From NCBI RefSeq assembly GCF_000931465.1, contig NZ_CP010892.1, positions 3,991,388 through 4,055,387 on the forward strand: a DNA stretch of 64,000 bases, read 5' to 3'. A model generated the notes under the pieces. It did not search any database. It was not told where the DNA came from and was given only the letters and a program-made list of their open reading frames with translations. The DNA is from Pseudomonas sp. MRSN 12121. GTDB lineage: Bacteria > Pseudomonadota > Gammaproteobacteria > Pseudomonadales > Pseudomonadaceae. The position numbers and the translations under genes were made by a program. Below are positions 56,024 to 64,000 of the stretch, in pieces (within the stretch, counting starts at the first letter, position 1; each line of letters begins with the position of its first letter).

Positions 56024-57241
56024 ATGCATCCGCAACGACAAAGCTTGCACAACGAGCTTCACGCACGCCCCTCCCTGTATTTCGACGAACCGGCCCAGGT
56101 GTTCCACCTGGCTTTCCTCGGCGCCGGCCCGGCGTGCCACGCGCTGTTGCAGCGCTGCTGCCCCGGACCGTTCGACCCGCATGCCGCCCAGGGCATTACC
56201 CAGCTGGACGGCCACCCGCTGAAATGGGAACGTCACGCCGAGTTCTTCACCCTGACCCTGGTGGTCGCCGCGCCCGACGCCGAACCGTCCTGGACCGCGC
56301 TGCCGGCGATCCTGGAAGACCGGATCGAGGCGCTACGCCCACAGTTGATCAACTCGGTGCAGATCCTGGTCCGTGGCGAAGCCGGCCTGGATCTCGCCCG
56401 CTATGGTTTCAAGGACCCCTGCGGCTCTGCCGTGGGCGGTGGCGACGCGGCGGTCTGGAGCGACTTTCGGCTCGACGAGGACGGCAGCAATCGCCTGCTG
56501 TTCATCAACCGGCGCCTCAACGCCTACCGCCAGGGACGGATGATCCGCCGCCTGCTGGAGATCGAGACCTACCGGATGATGGCCTCGCTGTCCTTGACCA
56601 CCGCCAAGGAGCTGAGCGTGCAGCTGGATGCCTTCGACAAGACCCTGGTCGGCCTCTCCGAGCGTAACGCCGAGGCCGGCAGCGGCGATGCCAGGGCCCT
56701 GCTGGCGGACATCTCCAGCCTCTCGGCGCAGGTCGTCAGTTGCACCGCGAAGAGCCGCCATCGCTTCAGCGCCATCCAGGCCTACGCGCAACTGGTGTTC
56801 GAGCGCCTGGGCGAACTGCGCGAAAACCACCTCGGCGACTGCCAGCGCCTGGGGGTATTCATCGAACGGCGCTTCAAGCCGACGGTGCGCTACTGCGCCG
56901 CCACCGAACAGCGCCTGGAGCACCTGGCCAAAAGCGTGGCCAACCTGGGCGACCTGCTGCAGGCCCGGGTGCAGGTGGAAATGGAAGAGCAGAACGCGGA
57001 AATTCTCAACAGCCTGAACGCCCGCGCCGATGCCCAGATCAAGATCCAGCGGGCGGTGGAAGGCCTGTCGATCATTGCCATCACCTACTACCTGCTGAAC
57101 CTGCTGAAGCTGGTTTATTCCGGCGTCCACCTGCTCGGCGTCGACATCGACCCGCGGCAGGCAATGCTGGGCATGGCGCCCCTGGCTCTGGCGATCCTGG
57201 CGCTGATCCTGCTCAGGATCAGGCAGGCCAAGGCGCACTGA
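56024..57241 (+). CDS. DUF3422 family membrane-anchored protein, 405 aa
   Basis: It begins MHPQRQSLHNELHARPSLYF, the signature of DUF3422 (LHNELHARP). The middle is helical (about 165-330), and two C-terminal transmembrane helices are at about 345-365 and 380-400. Many Proteobacteria carry it without known function. The start at 56024 is chosen because the conserved motif follows immediately. Confidence 0.9.
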   Translation: MHPQRQSLHNELHARPSLYFDEPAQVFHLAFLGAGPACHALLQRCCPGPFDPHAAQGITQLDGHPLKWERHAEFFTLTLVVAAPDAEPSWTALPAILEDRIEALRPQLINSVQILVRGEAGLDLARYGFKDPCGSAVGGGDAAVWSDFRLDEDGSNRLLFINRRLNAYRQGRMIRRLLEIETYRMMASLSLTTAKELSVQLDAFDKTLVGLSERNAEAGSGDARALLADISSLSAQVVSCTAKSRHRFSAIQAYAQLVFERLGELRENHLGDCQRLGVFIERRFKPTVRYCAATEQRLEHLAKSVANLGDLLQARVQVEMEEQNAEILNSLNARADAQIKIQRAVEGLSIIAITYYLLNLLKLVYSGVHLLGVDIDPRQAMLGMAPLALAILALILLRIRQAKAH

Positions 57242-57257
57242 CGCGCCGCACCGGCGT

Positions 57258-58289
57258 TCAAAGGTAAGAGAGGATGAAGGTCAGCGCGCCATCGGCCTTG
57301 CCGCCCGTGACGTTGCCTTCGACCTGGATGTAGCGGGCGGCCAGCGGGATCGATTTGGCTCCGCCTTGCGCCGTCCCCAGGGCCTGGCGCTGGCCCAGCG
57401 GGATGGGCTGGGGGGTTGCCGTGGAGGCATCGAGGACCTGGATGCCCACGCCCTTCGCCGCCTGCGGCGAGGGCGACAGGCGGAAGGTGCCCGGGTAGCC
57501 GTTGACCTGCGAGGAGTCGTCGAACGTCAGGTTGACCCGGGTGCCCGCATCGCACCGCAAATCGATCGAAAAGTTCTTCTGCGGCGTGCCGCTGCCCGGA
57601 CCATGGAAAGCGCCGATGTCGACCCGCCCCATCTTGACCGCGATCGTGTTGTTGACCAGGGAACAGGAAGCGACCGCGACATTCACCAGCGGGAACGCGA
57701 AGCTGTTCAGCTTCTGCTCATACATACCGCCCAAAGCGGAGTTGGGCCGGGTCATGACCGAGAACTCCGGAAAGCGGAAGCTGGCGCCCGTTATGGTGCC
57801 TAGCTTGATCAGGTCGAAGGTGTGCTGAAACATGTAGTACTTCTCCCCGCCCAGGTAGGGAAAACCCACCCCGTACTCTGGCGAAGCGCTGTTGAGGCTG
57901 GTGCTGCTGAACAGGTACTGGCCGTTGGGGCCGCCCACGTTCCAGCGCAGGCCCACGCCGTTGACCGCCGTCAGGAATGCCCCGCTGCTGGTGGCGACCA
58001 TCTGGTTGGAAGGCGACTTGAAGTACTGCGCCATGCCCCCGGTGGGAAAGAACAGGTTGTTGCAGCTCATGCCGGTTTTGACTTCCACCGAGGCGAGCAC
58101 GCCACCGACGGGAAGGTCCCGTTGCGCGGTTATCGAAGCCGGCAGCGGCACGCTGACGACAGAGGGGCCGACAGGCCGACAGACATCAAAAAGGCCCGCC
58201 ATCGAGGGTTGGGAATACACACTGCCCGCGCTCAGGAACAGCACTACTGCCTTATCGAATCGACGCACGTTCAACAGGACGCCCCGCAC
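57258..58289 (-). CDS. Fimbrial adhesin-like protein, isolated
   Basis: The protein has 343 residues. A signal-like N-terminus (FDKAVVLFLSAGSVYS) is followed by a putative lectin-like domain, then a pilin domain (about 200-343) with CSLVNNTIAVKMGRVDIGAF and IDLRCDAGTRVNLTFDDSSQ and the C-terminal strand GALTFILSYL. This two-domain structure fits tip adhesins of chaperone-usher pili. No usher, chaperone or major pilin gene is adjacent, so it is an orphan or assembled by machinery elsewhere. Confidence 0.8.
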   Translation of the reverse strand: MRGVLLNVRRFDKAVVLFLSAGSVYSQPSMAGLFDVCRPVGPSVVSVPLPASITAQRDLPVGGVLASVEVKTGMSCNNLFFPTGGMAQYFKSPSNQMVATSSGAFLTAVNGVGLRWNVGGPNGQYLFSSTSLNSASPEYGVGFPYLGGEKYYMFQHTFDLIKLGTITGASFRFPEFSVMTRPNSALGGMYEQKLNSFAFPLVNVAVASCSLVNNTIAVKMGRVDIGAFHGPGSGTPQKNFSIDLRCDAGTRVNLTFDDSSQVNGYPGTFRLSPSPQAAKGVGIQVLDASTATPQPIPLGQRQALGTAQGGAKSIPLAARYIQVEGNVTGGKADGALTFILSYL

Positions 58290-58537
58290 ACTAATAATTA
58301 TTCGAGGGGCGGATTTTTACTGATAGTTCCTGCGGTTGATATCGGATCTATCCGAAAGAAATCTTCATTTTTCGCAATCTTAAAAAGTGCCTTGACGCCA
58401 TTTTCCGGACTGGCGGCGATGCCTCGCCGCGTCCGGGAACGCCCGGGCCAGACAGCTCGCCGCTGCCTTCCCGGTGCCCACGCGCCAGGGCCGGTGCCGG
58501 GCGGCGCTAACCGCCGACCGGCGTCCCGCCCGGTTTC

Positions 58538-60922
58538 CTACCAGTTGTAGGCCACCTTGGCGTAGTAGAACGCCCCGCTGTAGCCGTAGGGCGAAAAGGT
58601 GCTGTACGCCAGGTTGCCGCCGCTGGAGGCATAGGCATTGAGCTTCTCCGGGTACTGGTCGGTGACGTTGTCGCCCCCCAGGGTGAACAGCCAGTTCTTG
58701 AGCTTGTAGTCGACCGCCAGGTCCAGCAGCCAGGCAGCGCTGAAGGTCTGGTCGTTGACCTTGTCGGCCTGGTAGCTGGTGTACTCGCCATAGCGCACCA
58801 GGTTGGTGTGCAGCGCCCAGTTGCCGTACTCGAAGTCGTTGGCCAGGCTCAGCTTGTGCTGGGGCGTGGTGTCGCCCAAGAGGCCGATGCGCTCGCGCCG
58901 GTCGACCCGCACCAGGTTGACGCCCAGCTGGTCGAGGATCGCCGGGTTGGCTTTCACGTCGGTGACTTTGGTGTGGTTGTAGTTGTAGCCCACCGTGCTG
59001 TCCCAGCGGATGCCGTTGTCCAGTTGGTAGCGGTAGTGGGCGACCAGGTCGACGCCGTCGGTGCTGGTGTCGGTGGCATTGGTGAAGTAGCGCGCGCTGG
59101 TGTAGTTGATGTTGCCGACGCCGTTGGCCTTGAGGTAGTCGATGGCGTTGTTGTTGAGCACCAGGTTGGACGACAGCGACACCCGGTCGCGGATATCGAT
59201 GCGATACAGGTCCAGGGTCAGGGTCAGGTTGTCCAGCGGCTCCAGCACCAGGCCCAGGCTGTAGTTGCGCGACTTCTCCGCCTTCAGGTCTTGCGCCCCC
59301 AGCAGCCTGGCCACCTGGCTGTCCGCGGCGAAGGTGCCGGCCTCCTGGACGGTGTTGCCGATCAGCTGCGACGAGGTGTAGGTGAAGTTCTGCTGCGCCA
59401 GGGACGGCGCGCGAAAGCCCGTGGATACGCTGCCGCGCAGGGCCACCTGCGGGGTGAAGTCATAGCGTGCCGACAGCGAGCCGCTGACGTTGGAACCGAA
59501 GTCGCTGTAGTCCTCGTGGCGCACCGCCGCCGACACCGCCAGTTGCTCGGTGAAGTTCGTCTCCAGGTCCAGGTACTGGGCGAAGTTATGCCGCGAGAAA
59601 CTGCCGGCGTCGGACGCGCGAAAGCCGCCAAGCCCGGAACTGCCGGTCTGGTAGTAGGACTCGGGCTGCCCGGCCTCGATCTGATAGCCCTGGCGCAGGT
59701 ACTCGGTGCCGAACGCCACGGACACCGGGTACGGCAGCCAGCCCAGGCTGAACTCCCGGGACAGGTCCAGGCTCAGTTGCCGCTGGTCGTTGGTCAGGGT
59801 GCCGTTATCGAACGCATGCGGCGATGCCAGGCCCAGCGAAGTGTTGAGGGTCTTGGTGCGCAGCTCGTAGGTGTTCTTGCCGTAGTTGGCCGACAGGTCG
59901 TAGTGCCAGTTGTCCGGCAGCTCGCCCCGCAGGCCGAGCACCAGGCTGGTGTCTTGCAGGGTGCCGTTGATCAGCGGCAGGTAACCGTTGGGGTGCAGCG
60001 CCGGGATATTGTTCGAGGCATTGCTGGCCCGGTAGAACGCCGCGGTTTCGCCGCGGCGCTTGCTGTAGCCGCCAAAGCCGTACAGCTCGGCGGCGTCGTT
60101 GAAGCTGTAGGCGCTGTTGAACTGGAACTTGCCCTCCTCGGTCTCCGGCTCGCCCTGGCGGAACACATGCTGGCCGTAGGTGGTGGAGCCGATGCTGGCG
60201 GCCCGGTAGTCCTTGCCGGCGCGGTCGGTGTAGTCGTTGTTCGCGCCCTCGCCGGAGAGGCTGACAAACCCGTTGTCCCCCAGGGCGAAGCCGCTGTTGC
60301 CGGCGACCTGGCGCTGGATGCCGTCGCCCTGCTTGTATTGCCCGTACTTGGTGGCGATCGAACCGCCGTGATCGGCGCTCTTGAGGATGATGTTGATCAC
60401 CCCGGCGATGGCGTCCGAGCCATAGCGCGCCGAAGCGCCGTCGCGCAGCACTTCGATATGGTCGATGGCCGACAGCGGGATCGCGTTCAGGTCCGCCGGT
60501 GCCGAGCCCCGCCCGACCGCCCCGCCGAGGTTGACGAAGGCCGAAGTGTGCCGGCGCTTGCCATCGACCAGTACCAGCACCTGGTCCGGCGACAGGCCGC
60601 GCAGTTGCGCCGGCCGGGTCAGTTCGGCGCCGTCCACCAGGCTCGGGCGCGGGAAGTTGATCGACGGGATCAACTTGGCCAGCACCGTGGCCAGCTCGCT
60701 GGAACCCGAACTGCGCAGGCTCTCGCCGGAAATCACATCGATGGGCGACAGCGAAGCGCTGGCCGTGCGTTCCTGGGCCCGGGTGCCGGTGACGATCACC
60801 GTATCGAGCCGGGCCGTCGGGCTGTCTTCGACGGCCTGGACGCCGCCGCTGCAGAGCAGCGCGCCCAGCGCATTGGCCGAGACGATGGCCGTGGACAGAA
60901 GGTGTCGTGTGTAGCTCCCCAT
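58538..60922 (-). CDS. TonB-dependent outer-membrane receptor
   Basis: The protein has 794 residues from ATG 60922, preceded by GGAGAGCGGT. The signal peptide ends near GGVQA-VEDS, and the TonB box-like region is DTVIVTGTRA. The plug domain (about 45-160) has ELTRPAQLRGLSPDQVLVLV and VLRDGASARYGSDAIAGVIN; a 22-stranded barrel follows, ending YYAKVAYNW with terminal aromatic residue. It imports an iron chelate or other large substrate; no regulator or transporter partner is adjacent. Confidence 0.93.
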   Translation of the reverse strand: MGSYTRHLLSTAIVSANALGALLCSGGVQAVEDSPTARLDTVIVTGTRAQERTASASLSPIDVISGESLRSSGSSELATVLAKLIPSINFPRPSLVDGAELTRPAQLRGLSPDQVLVLVDGKRRHTSAFVNLGGAVGRGSAPADLNAIPLSAIDHIEVLRDGASARYGSDAIAGVINIILKSADHGGSIATKYGQYKQGDGIQRQVAGNSGFALGDNGFVSLSGEGANNDYTDRAGKDYRAASIGSTTYGQHVFRQGEPETEEGKFQFNSAYSFNDAAELYGFGGYSKRRGETAAFYRASNASNNIPALHPNGYLPLINGTLQDTSLVLGLRGELPDNWHYDLSANYGKNTYELRTKTLNTSLGLASPHAFDNGTLTNDQRQLSLDLSREFSLGWLPYPVSVAFGTEYLRQGYQIEAGQPESYYQTGSSGLGGFRASDAGSFSRHNFAQYLDLETNFTEQLAVSAAVRHEDYSDFGSNVSGSLSARYDFTPQVALRGSVSTGFRAPSLAQQNFTYTSSQLIGNTVQEAGTFAADSQVARLLGAQDLKAEKSRNYSLGLVLEPLDNLTLTLDLYRIDIRDRVSLSSNLVLNNNAIDYLKANGVGNINYTSARYFTNATDTSTDGVDLVAHYRYQLDNGIRWDSTVGYNYNHTKVTDVKANPAILDQLGVNLVRVDRRERIGLLGDTTPQHKLSLANDFEYGNWALHTNLVRYGEYTSYQADKVNDQTFSAAWLLDLAVDYKLKNWLFTLGGDNVTDQYPEKLNAYASSGGNLAYSTFSPYGYSGAFYYAKVAYNW

Positions 60923-61233
60923 ACCGCTCTCCTTGACTGCACATCCAGGCACTGCCTGGTGTTTTGGACGAGCGATCCGTGCGGCGGACGGTGGCGGTCA
61001 TCGATTCCGTTTGAAAAGGGCTCCAGTGGTCCGGCGCATATAATCTAATGCGCTATGCAGATAATTTTTAAATACCGATATCGAATAACTGAAAGCATAA
61101 GCCGGGTCGCCGTCCCCGCCGACACTTCGTCAATAACGAACCCAGGATCAGGAATAATCGATTTTTCTTCCGCCCACGCTCGCCGCTAGCATGACCCGTC
61201 GCCTCCAGCACCAGCCCCGAGCGGGAGAACAGC
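60923..61233. other. Divergent intergenic region between TonB receptor and TerC genes
   Basis: The 311 bases have no supported gene. An AT-rich patch at about 61036-61080 with TATAAT at 61039-61044 on the plus strand is the best promoter-like text. I looked for a yybP-ykoY manganese riboswitch, known before some terC/alx genes, and saw no convincing match; I saw no Fur-box of good quality either. Confidence 0.5.
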
Positions 61234-62217
61234 ATGCAGCCTGTGAACATCGGCGAACCCTGGATGTGGTCCGCCTTCATCGTCTTCGTCCTGGCCATGC
61301 TCGCCGTGGACCTGTTTGTCTTCGGCGGGCGCAAGGCCCATCGCGTGTCGGTGCGCGAAGCCTTGTGCTGGGTGATTGCCTGGTGCGCGCTGGCGCTGGC
61401 CTTCGCCGGATTGCTCTGGTGGTACCTGCAGGGCGAGTTCGGGCCCGCGATCGCGCAGCGCAAGACCCTGGAATTTCTCACCGGCTATCTGATCGAGCAG
61501 TCGCTGTCGATCGACAACATGTTCATCTTCGTGATGATTTTCGGCTACTTCGCCGTACCGCCGGAATTGCAGCGCCGGGTGCTGCTGTACGGGGTCCTGG
61601 GGGCGATCGTGATGCGCGGGGTAATGATCTTCGCCGGCGTGTGGCTGGTGTCGCAGTTCGCCTGGCTGCTGTATGCGTTCGGCGTGTTCCTGATCGTCAC
61701 CGGGGTCAAGATGCTGCTGTTCGCCCAGCAGCAGCCCGACCTGGCCAACAACCCCTTGCTGCGCTGGGTACGGGGCCACCTGCGGATCACCGAAGGGTTC
61801 CACGGCGAGCGTTTTTTCGTCCGCCAAGCCGGCCGGCGCTGGGCCACGCCGATGTTCCTGGTGCTGGTGCTGATCGAGGCCAGCGACCTGATGTTCGCGG
61901 TCGACAGCATCCCGGCGATCTTCGCCATCACCACCGACCCGTTCATCGTGTTCACCTCGAACATCTTCGCGATCATGGGCCTGCGCGCCCTGTATTTCCT
62001 GCTGGCCGACATGGCCGACCGCTTCCACCTGCTCAAGTACGGCCTGGCGATCGTGCTGGTGTTCATCGGCGGCAAGATGACGCTGATGCCCTGGTTCCAC
62101 ATGCCGGTGGAGTGGTCGCTGGCGATCGTCGGCGGGATCATCCTGGCTTCGGTGCTGCTGAGCCTGGCCAGCAGCCGGCCCGGCGCGCCCGACGAGCAGC
62201 GGACGCGCCCGCCCTAG
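61234..62217 (+). CDS. TerC/Alx family membrane protein
   Basis: The protein has 327 residues with about nine transmembrane helices. The family motif LIEQSLSIDNMFIFVMIFGY (Asp in helix) and VLIEASDLMFAVDSIPAIFA (Asp pair likely metal-binding) are clear. TerC/Alx proteins are linked to manganese export and membrane metal homeostasis. GGGAGAACAGC precedes the start. No tellurite-resistance cluster is nearby, so an Alx/MntP-like role is more probable. Confidence 0.93.
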   Translation: MQPVNIGEPWMWSAFIVFVLAMLAVDLFVFGGRKAHRVSVREALCWVIAWCALALAFAGLLWWYLQGEFGPAIAQRKTLEFLTGYLIEQSLSIDNMFIFVMIFGYFAVPPELQRRVLLYGVLGAIVMRGVMIFAGVWLVSQFAWLLYAFGVFLIVTGVKMLLFAQQQPDLANNPLLRWVRGHLRITEGFHGERFFVRQAGRRWATPMFLVLVLIEASDLMFAVDSIPAIFAITTDPFIVFTSNIFAIMGLRALYFLLADMADRFHLLKYGLAIVLVFIGGKMTLMPWFHMPVEWSLAIVGGIILASVLLSLASSRPGAPDEQRTRPP

Positions 62218-62306
62218 CGACACCCGCGCGGCGCCGACCTGTTGGAGGCCGGCGCCCCGCCTGCTAACGTCAGTGCCATCCATCCTCCACCACCCCGGAC
62301 CTCGCC

Positions 62307-62975
62307 ATGCCCACTGCCGAATCCCTGCTCCTGCAAAGCTGGCACCACAACGCCCAGGCCTGGATCGAGGCGATCCGCAACGACGCCATCGCAAGCCGCG
62401 TCGAGGTCACCAACCAGGCGATCCTGCTGACGGTGCTGGGCCGCCAGCCCGGGCGGGTGCTCGATCTCGGCTGTGGCGAAGGCTGGCTGTTGCGGGCCCT
62501 GGCGCAGCGGGGTATCGAGGCGGTCGGGGTCGATGGCGACAGGACGCTGGTGCACGCGGCACGGGCGGCGGGCTCGCCCGAGGTGCACCTGGCCAGCTAC
62601 GAGGAACTGACGGAGGCCGCGGTGGACATCGGCGACGGCTACGAGCTGATCTGCGCCAACTTCGCCCTGCTGCACCAGGACATCATCCCGCTGCTGGCCG
62701 CCATGAACGCCCTGCTCGCCCCTGGCGGCGCGCTGGCGATCCAGACCCTGCACCCCTGGGCCGCAGCCGCCGGCGATTACCAGGACGGCTGGCGCGAAGA
62801 AACCTTCGCCGGCTTCCAGGGCCAATGGCAGCCCATGCCCTGGTATTTCCGCACCCTCTCCAGCTGGCTCAATGCCCTGGACCTGGCCGGCTTTCGCCTC
62901 GCCGGCCTGCAGGAACCGCAGCACCCGCAAAGCGCGCTGCCGCAGTCGTTGCTGCTGGTGGCCGAGGCGCGGTGA
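62307..62975 (+). CDS. Class I SAM-dependent methyltransferase
   Basis: The protein has 222 residues. Motif I is RVLDLGCGEGWLLRALAQRG near residue 51, motif II includes EAVGVDGDRTLVHAARAAGS, and motif IV is YELICANFALLHQDIIPLLA. Substrate unknown; the C-terminal region with FQGQWQPMPWYFRTLSSWLN resembles methyltransferases acting on small molecules. It is convergent with the acetyltransferase gene. Confidence 0.9.
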   Translation: MPTAESLLLQSWHHNAQAWIEAIRNDAIASRVEVTNQAILLTVLGRQPGRVLDLGCGEGWLLRALAQRGIEAVGVDGDRTLVHAARAAGSPEVHLASYEELTEAAVDIGDGYELICANFALLHQDIIPLLAAMNALLAPGGALAIQTLHPWAAAAGDYQDGWREETFAGFQGQWQPMPWYFRTLSSWLNALDLAGFRLAGLQEPQHPQSALPQSLLLVAEAR

Positions 62976-62978
62976 GCT

Positions 62979-63473
62979 TCAGAGCGACAGGACAAAGCCG
63001 CGTTCGGCAGCGGCCTGCCGCTCCACGGATTCCGCCAGGAACCCGCTGCGGAGCAGGACCTTTTGCGAACCGATGTTTGCCGGGTAGACATACGCCACCA
63101 GCTGCCGCAGTTGCCAGCGCGTCCGGGCCTGCTCGATCAGGTGCCCCAACGCCCGGGTCGCCAACCCCTGGCCGCAGGCGCTGCGGGCGATCCGATAGCC
63201 GACTTCGGCAGAGCGCCGGGCGGCGTCGATGCCCTTCAGGTTGGCGCGACCGACAATCTTTCCATCGGCGTCTTCGATAACGAACGGATGCCAGGTGCCG
63301 CAGGCCAGGCCGGACAGATAAGCCTCGATGTGCTCGGCGACCCCTTGCACCGAGTAGAAGGCCGGTTCGCGGGCGTCGATTTGGGATTCGAACCACTCAC
63401 GGTTATCGACTTCGAAGGCCAGCAAGGCGTCGACATCCGTACTGCTGAGCTCGCGAACGCTGAATGATTTCAT
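62979..63473 (-). CDS. GNAT family N-acetyltransferase, RimJ/RimL-like
   Basis: The protein has 164 residues. The GNAT fold shows VIEDADGKIVGRANLKGIDA (beta4), AEVGYRIARSACGQGLATRA (motif A with the acetyl-CoA pyrophosphate loop) and AYVYPANIGSQKVLLRSGFL (motif B, Asn-x-x-Ser). It resembles ribosomal-protein alanine acetyltransferases or antibiotic acetyltransferases. No neighbouring genes indicate its substrate. Confidence 0.9.
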   Translation of the reverse strand: MKSFSVRELSSTDVDALLAFEVDNREWFESQIDAREPAFYSVQGVAEHIEAYLSGLACGTWHPFVIEDADGKIVGRANLKGIDAARRSAEVGYRIARSACGQGLATRALGHLIEQARTRWQLRQLVAYVYPANIGSQKVLLRSGFLAESVERQAAAERGFVLSL

Positions 63474-63576
63474 CTCTCACCTCCTCTGTGATGTGGGCCG
63501 CGGGGCGGCAGGAAGCTTGGCAGCATGGCTTACCCCGGCGCAATCCCTGGGGCAGCCACCCGATGCCGTCATTCCG

Positions 63577-63680
63577 CTGTAGGAGCGAAGCTTGCTCGCG
63601 ATGGTCGTTAACGATGACGCCTATTTACTGGATTAACGCGGCGCTCTTGAGTCCATCGCGAGCAAGCTTCGCTCCTACAG
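63577..63680. repeat. REPIN: two inverted REP elements
   Basis: The left arm begins CTGTAGGAGCGAAGCTTGCT at 63577 and the right arm is its inverted complement, ending at 63680. The intervening bases are about 48 nt. This is the typical Pseudomonas REP doublet located between genes. Confidence 0.9.
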
Positions 63681-63705
63681 TTGTCCTCGGTATTTCAGGG
63701 GACAG

Positions 63706-63732
63706 AAAAACGCCGGGCGCAAGGCCCGGCGT
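63706..63732 (-). terminator. Intrinsic terminator for the aldo/keto reductase gene
   Basis: Minus-strand stem GACGCCGGGC/GCCCGGCGTT with loop CTTGC, followed by T5. It lies 21 bases after the stop of the partial gene on the right. Confidence 0.85.
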
Positions 63733-63752
63733 CTGATCGACAGCGTGCAGCG

Positions 63753-64000
63753 TCAGGCCTTGGGCAGCGGCGCGTGCGCGGCGATCAGCCCCTGCTCGCG
63801 CAGTTCGCTCCAGAACGCGGCCGGAATCACCGCCTTGGAGGCCGCGAAGTCCTGGTCGGCATGCCGGGGACGGGTCGCCCCCGGAATCGCCGCGACCACC
63901 GCCGGATGGGCCAGGGAGAATTGCAGCGCCGCCGCCTTGATGTCGACGCCGTGACGGGCCGCCACTTCGTTCAGGCGCTGGACGCGGGCCCGCACCTCCG
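63753..64000 (-). CDS. Aldo/keto reductase, C-terminal part (5' end outside window)
   Basis: The visible 81 codons run from the window edge to the stop at 63753. The text VQRLNEVAARHGVDIKAAAL, QFSLAHPAVVAAIPGATRPR and a C-terminal FWSELREQGLI match the final helix and NADPH-binding segment (IPGA, R-x-x-x) of aldo/keto reductases of the galactose-dehydrogenase-like branch. Substrate unknown. An internal ATG near 63995 is not a true start. Confidence 0.85.
   Translation of the reverse strand, partial: EVRARVQRLNEVAARHGVDIKAAALQFSLAHPAVVAAIPGATRPRHADQDFAASKAVIPAAFWSELREQGLIAAHAPLPKA

Noticed and set aside
61049..61233. yybP-ykoY type manganese riboswitch before terC
   Set aside because: The conserved GGGGAGTAG-like motifs and paired helices could not be found in the leader.

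Overview
The window is high-GC bacterial DNA from a Pseudomonas, most likely of the P. fluorescens group (protegens/chlororaphis-like). I base this on overall gene content, on REP-type palindromes and on the HK97/D3-like style of the phage. It splits into a prophage (1 to about 21.8 kb) and host chromosome (about 21.8 to 64 kb). The prophage is cut off by the left edge of the window and ends on the right at a tRNA-Cys gene that is its probable attachment site.

Prophage. From left to right there is a leftward late/packaging block (portal, TerL, TerS, HNH nuclease, holin), a Q-like antiterminator behind two leftward terminators, and a tightly overlapped leftward early operon. That operon holds small proteins, a tyrosine recombinase, a VRR-NUC nuclease, a DUF3310 protein, a DnaB-type helicase, a winged-helix replication protein and Cro. 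The immunity region follows: a triple operator between cro and cI, the S24-type repressor, three small lysogenic-side genes, and a second, homologous double operator whose promoter drives a rightward operon. The rightward operon carries a LuxR-type HTH protein, many small hypothetical proteins, a leftward HNH-domain cargo gene, a G13 homopolymer between two small ORFs, a repeat-rich cytosine methyltransferase, a DUF4224 protein and the integrase. The layout resembles lambda (cI and rex-like genes between OR and OL), including a possible oop-like small RNA.

Host part 1 (22-32.6 kb) is a run of small redox genes, each with its own regulator: quinone oxidoreductase, flavodoxin-fold quinone reductase, SDR, Zn-alcohol dehydrogenase and a WrbA-like protein, with LysR and HxlR regulators. 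It also holds an orphan barstar and an MTHFR-like protein.

Host part 2 (32.8-36.6 kb) is a compact three-gene bacteriocin-export cassette: a HlyD/CvaA-type membrane fusion protein, a C39-peptidase ABC transporter, and a 68-residue double-glycine-leader peptide with a glycine/asparagine-rich cationic core. I consider it the best candidate for an undescribed system. A relic of an enoyl-CoA hydratase gene borders it.

Host part 3 (36.8-44.5 kb) encodes a complete 3-hydroxybenzoate/gentisate pathway: hydroxylase, gentisate dioxygenase, maleylpyruvate isomerase, fumarylpyruvate hydrolase, MFS importer, OprD-type porin and LysR regulator. A 30-bp element is repeated in front of the dioxygenase and porin genes.

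Host part 4 (44.5-53.3 kb) is a nitric-oxide-response cluster (NorR, NnrS, two related small membrane proteins and a HemN-like protein without the radical-SAM cysteines). Two arrays of the same family of long palindromic repeats bracket norR to nnrS. The remainder (53.4-64 kb) holds a beta-propeller-like protein, cytochrome b561, a DUF3422 protein, an isolated fimbrial adhesin, a TonB-dependent receptor, a TerC-family protein, a methyltransferase, a GNAT acetyltransferase, a REPIN and a partial aldo/keto reductase.
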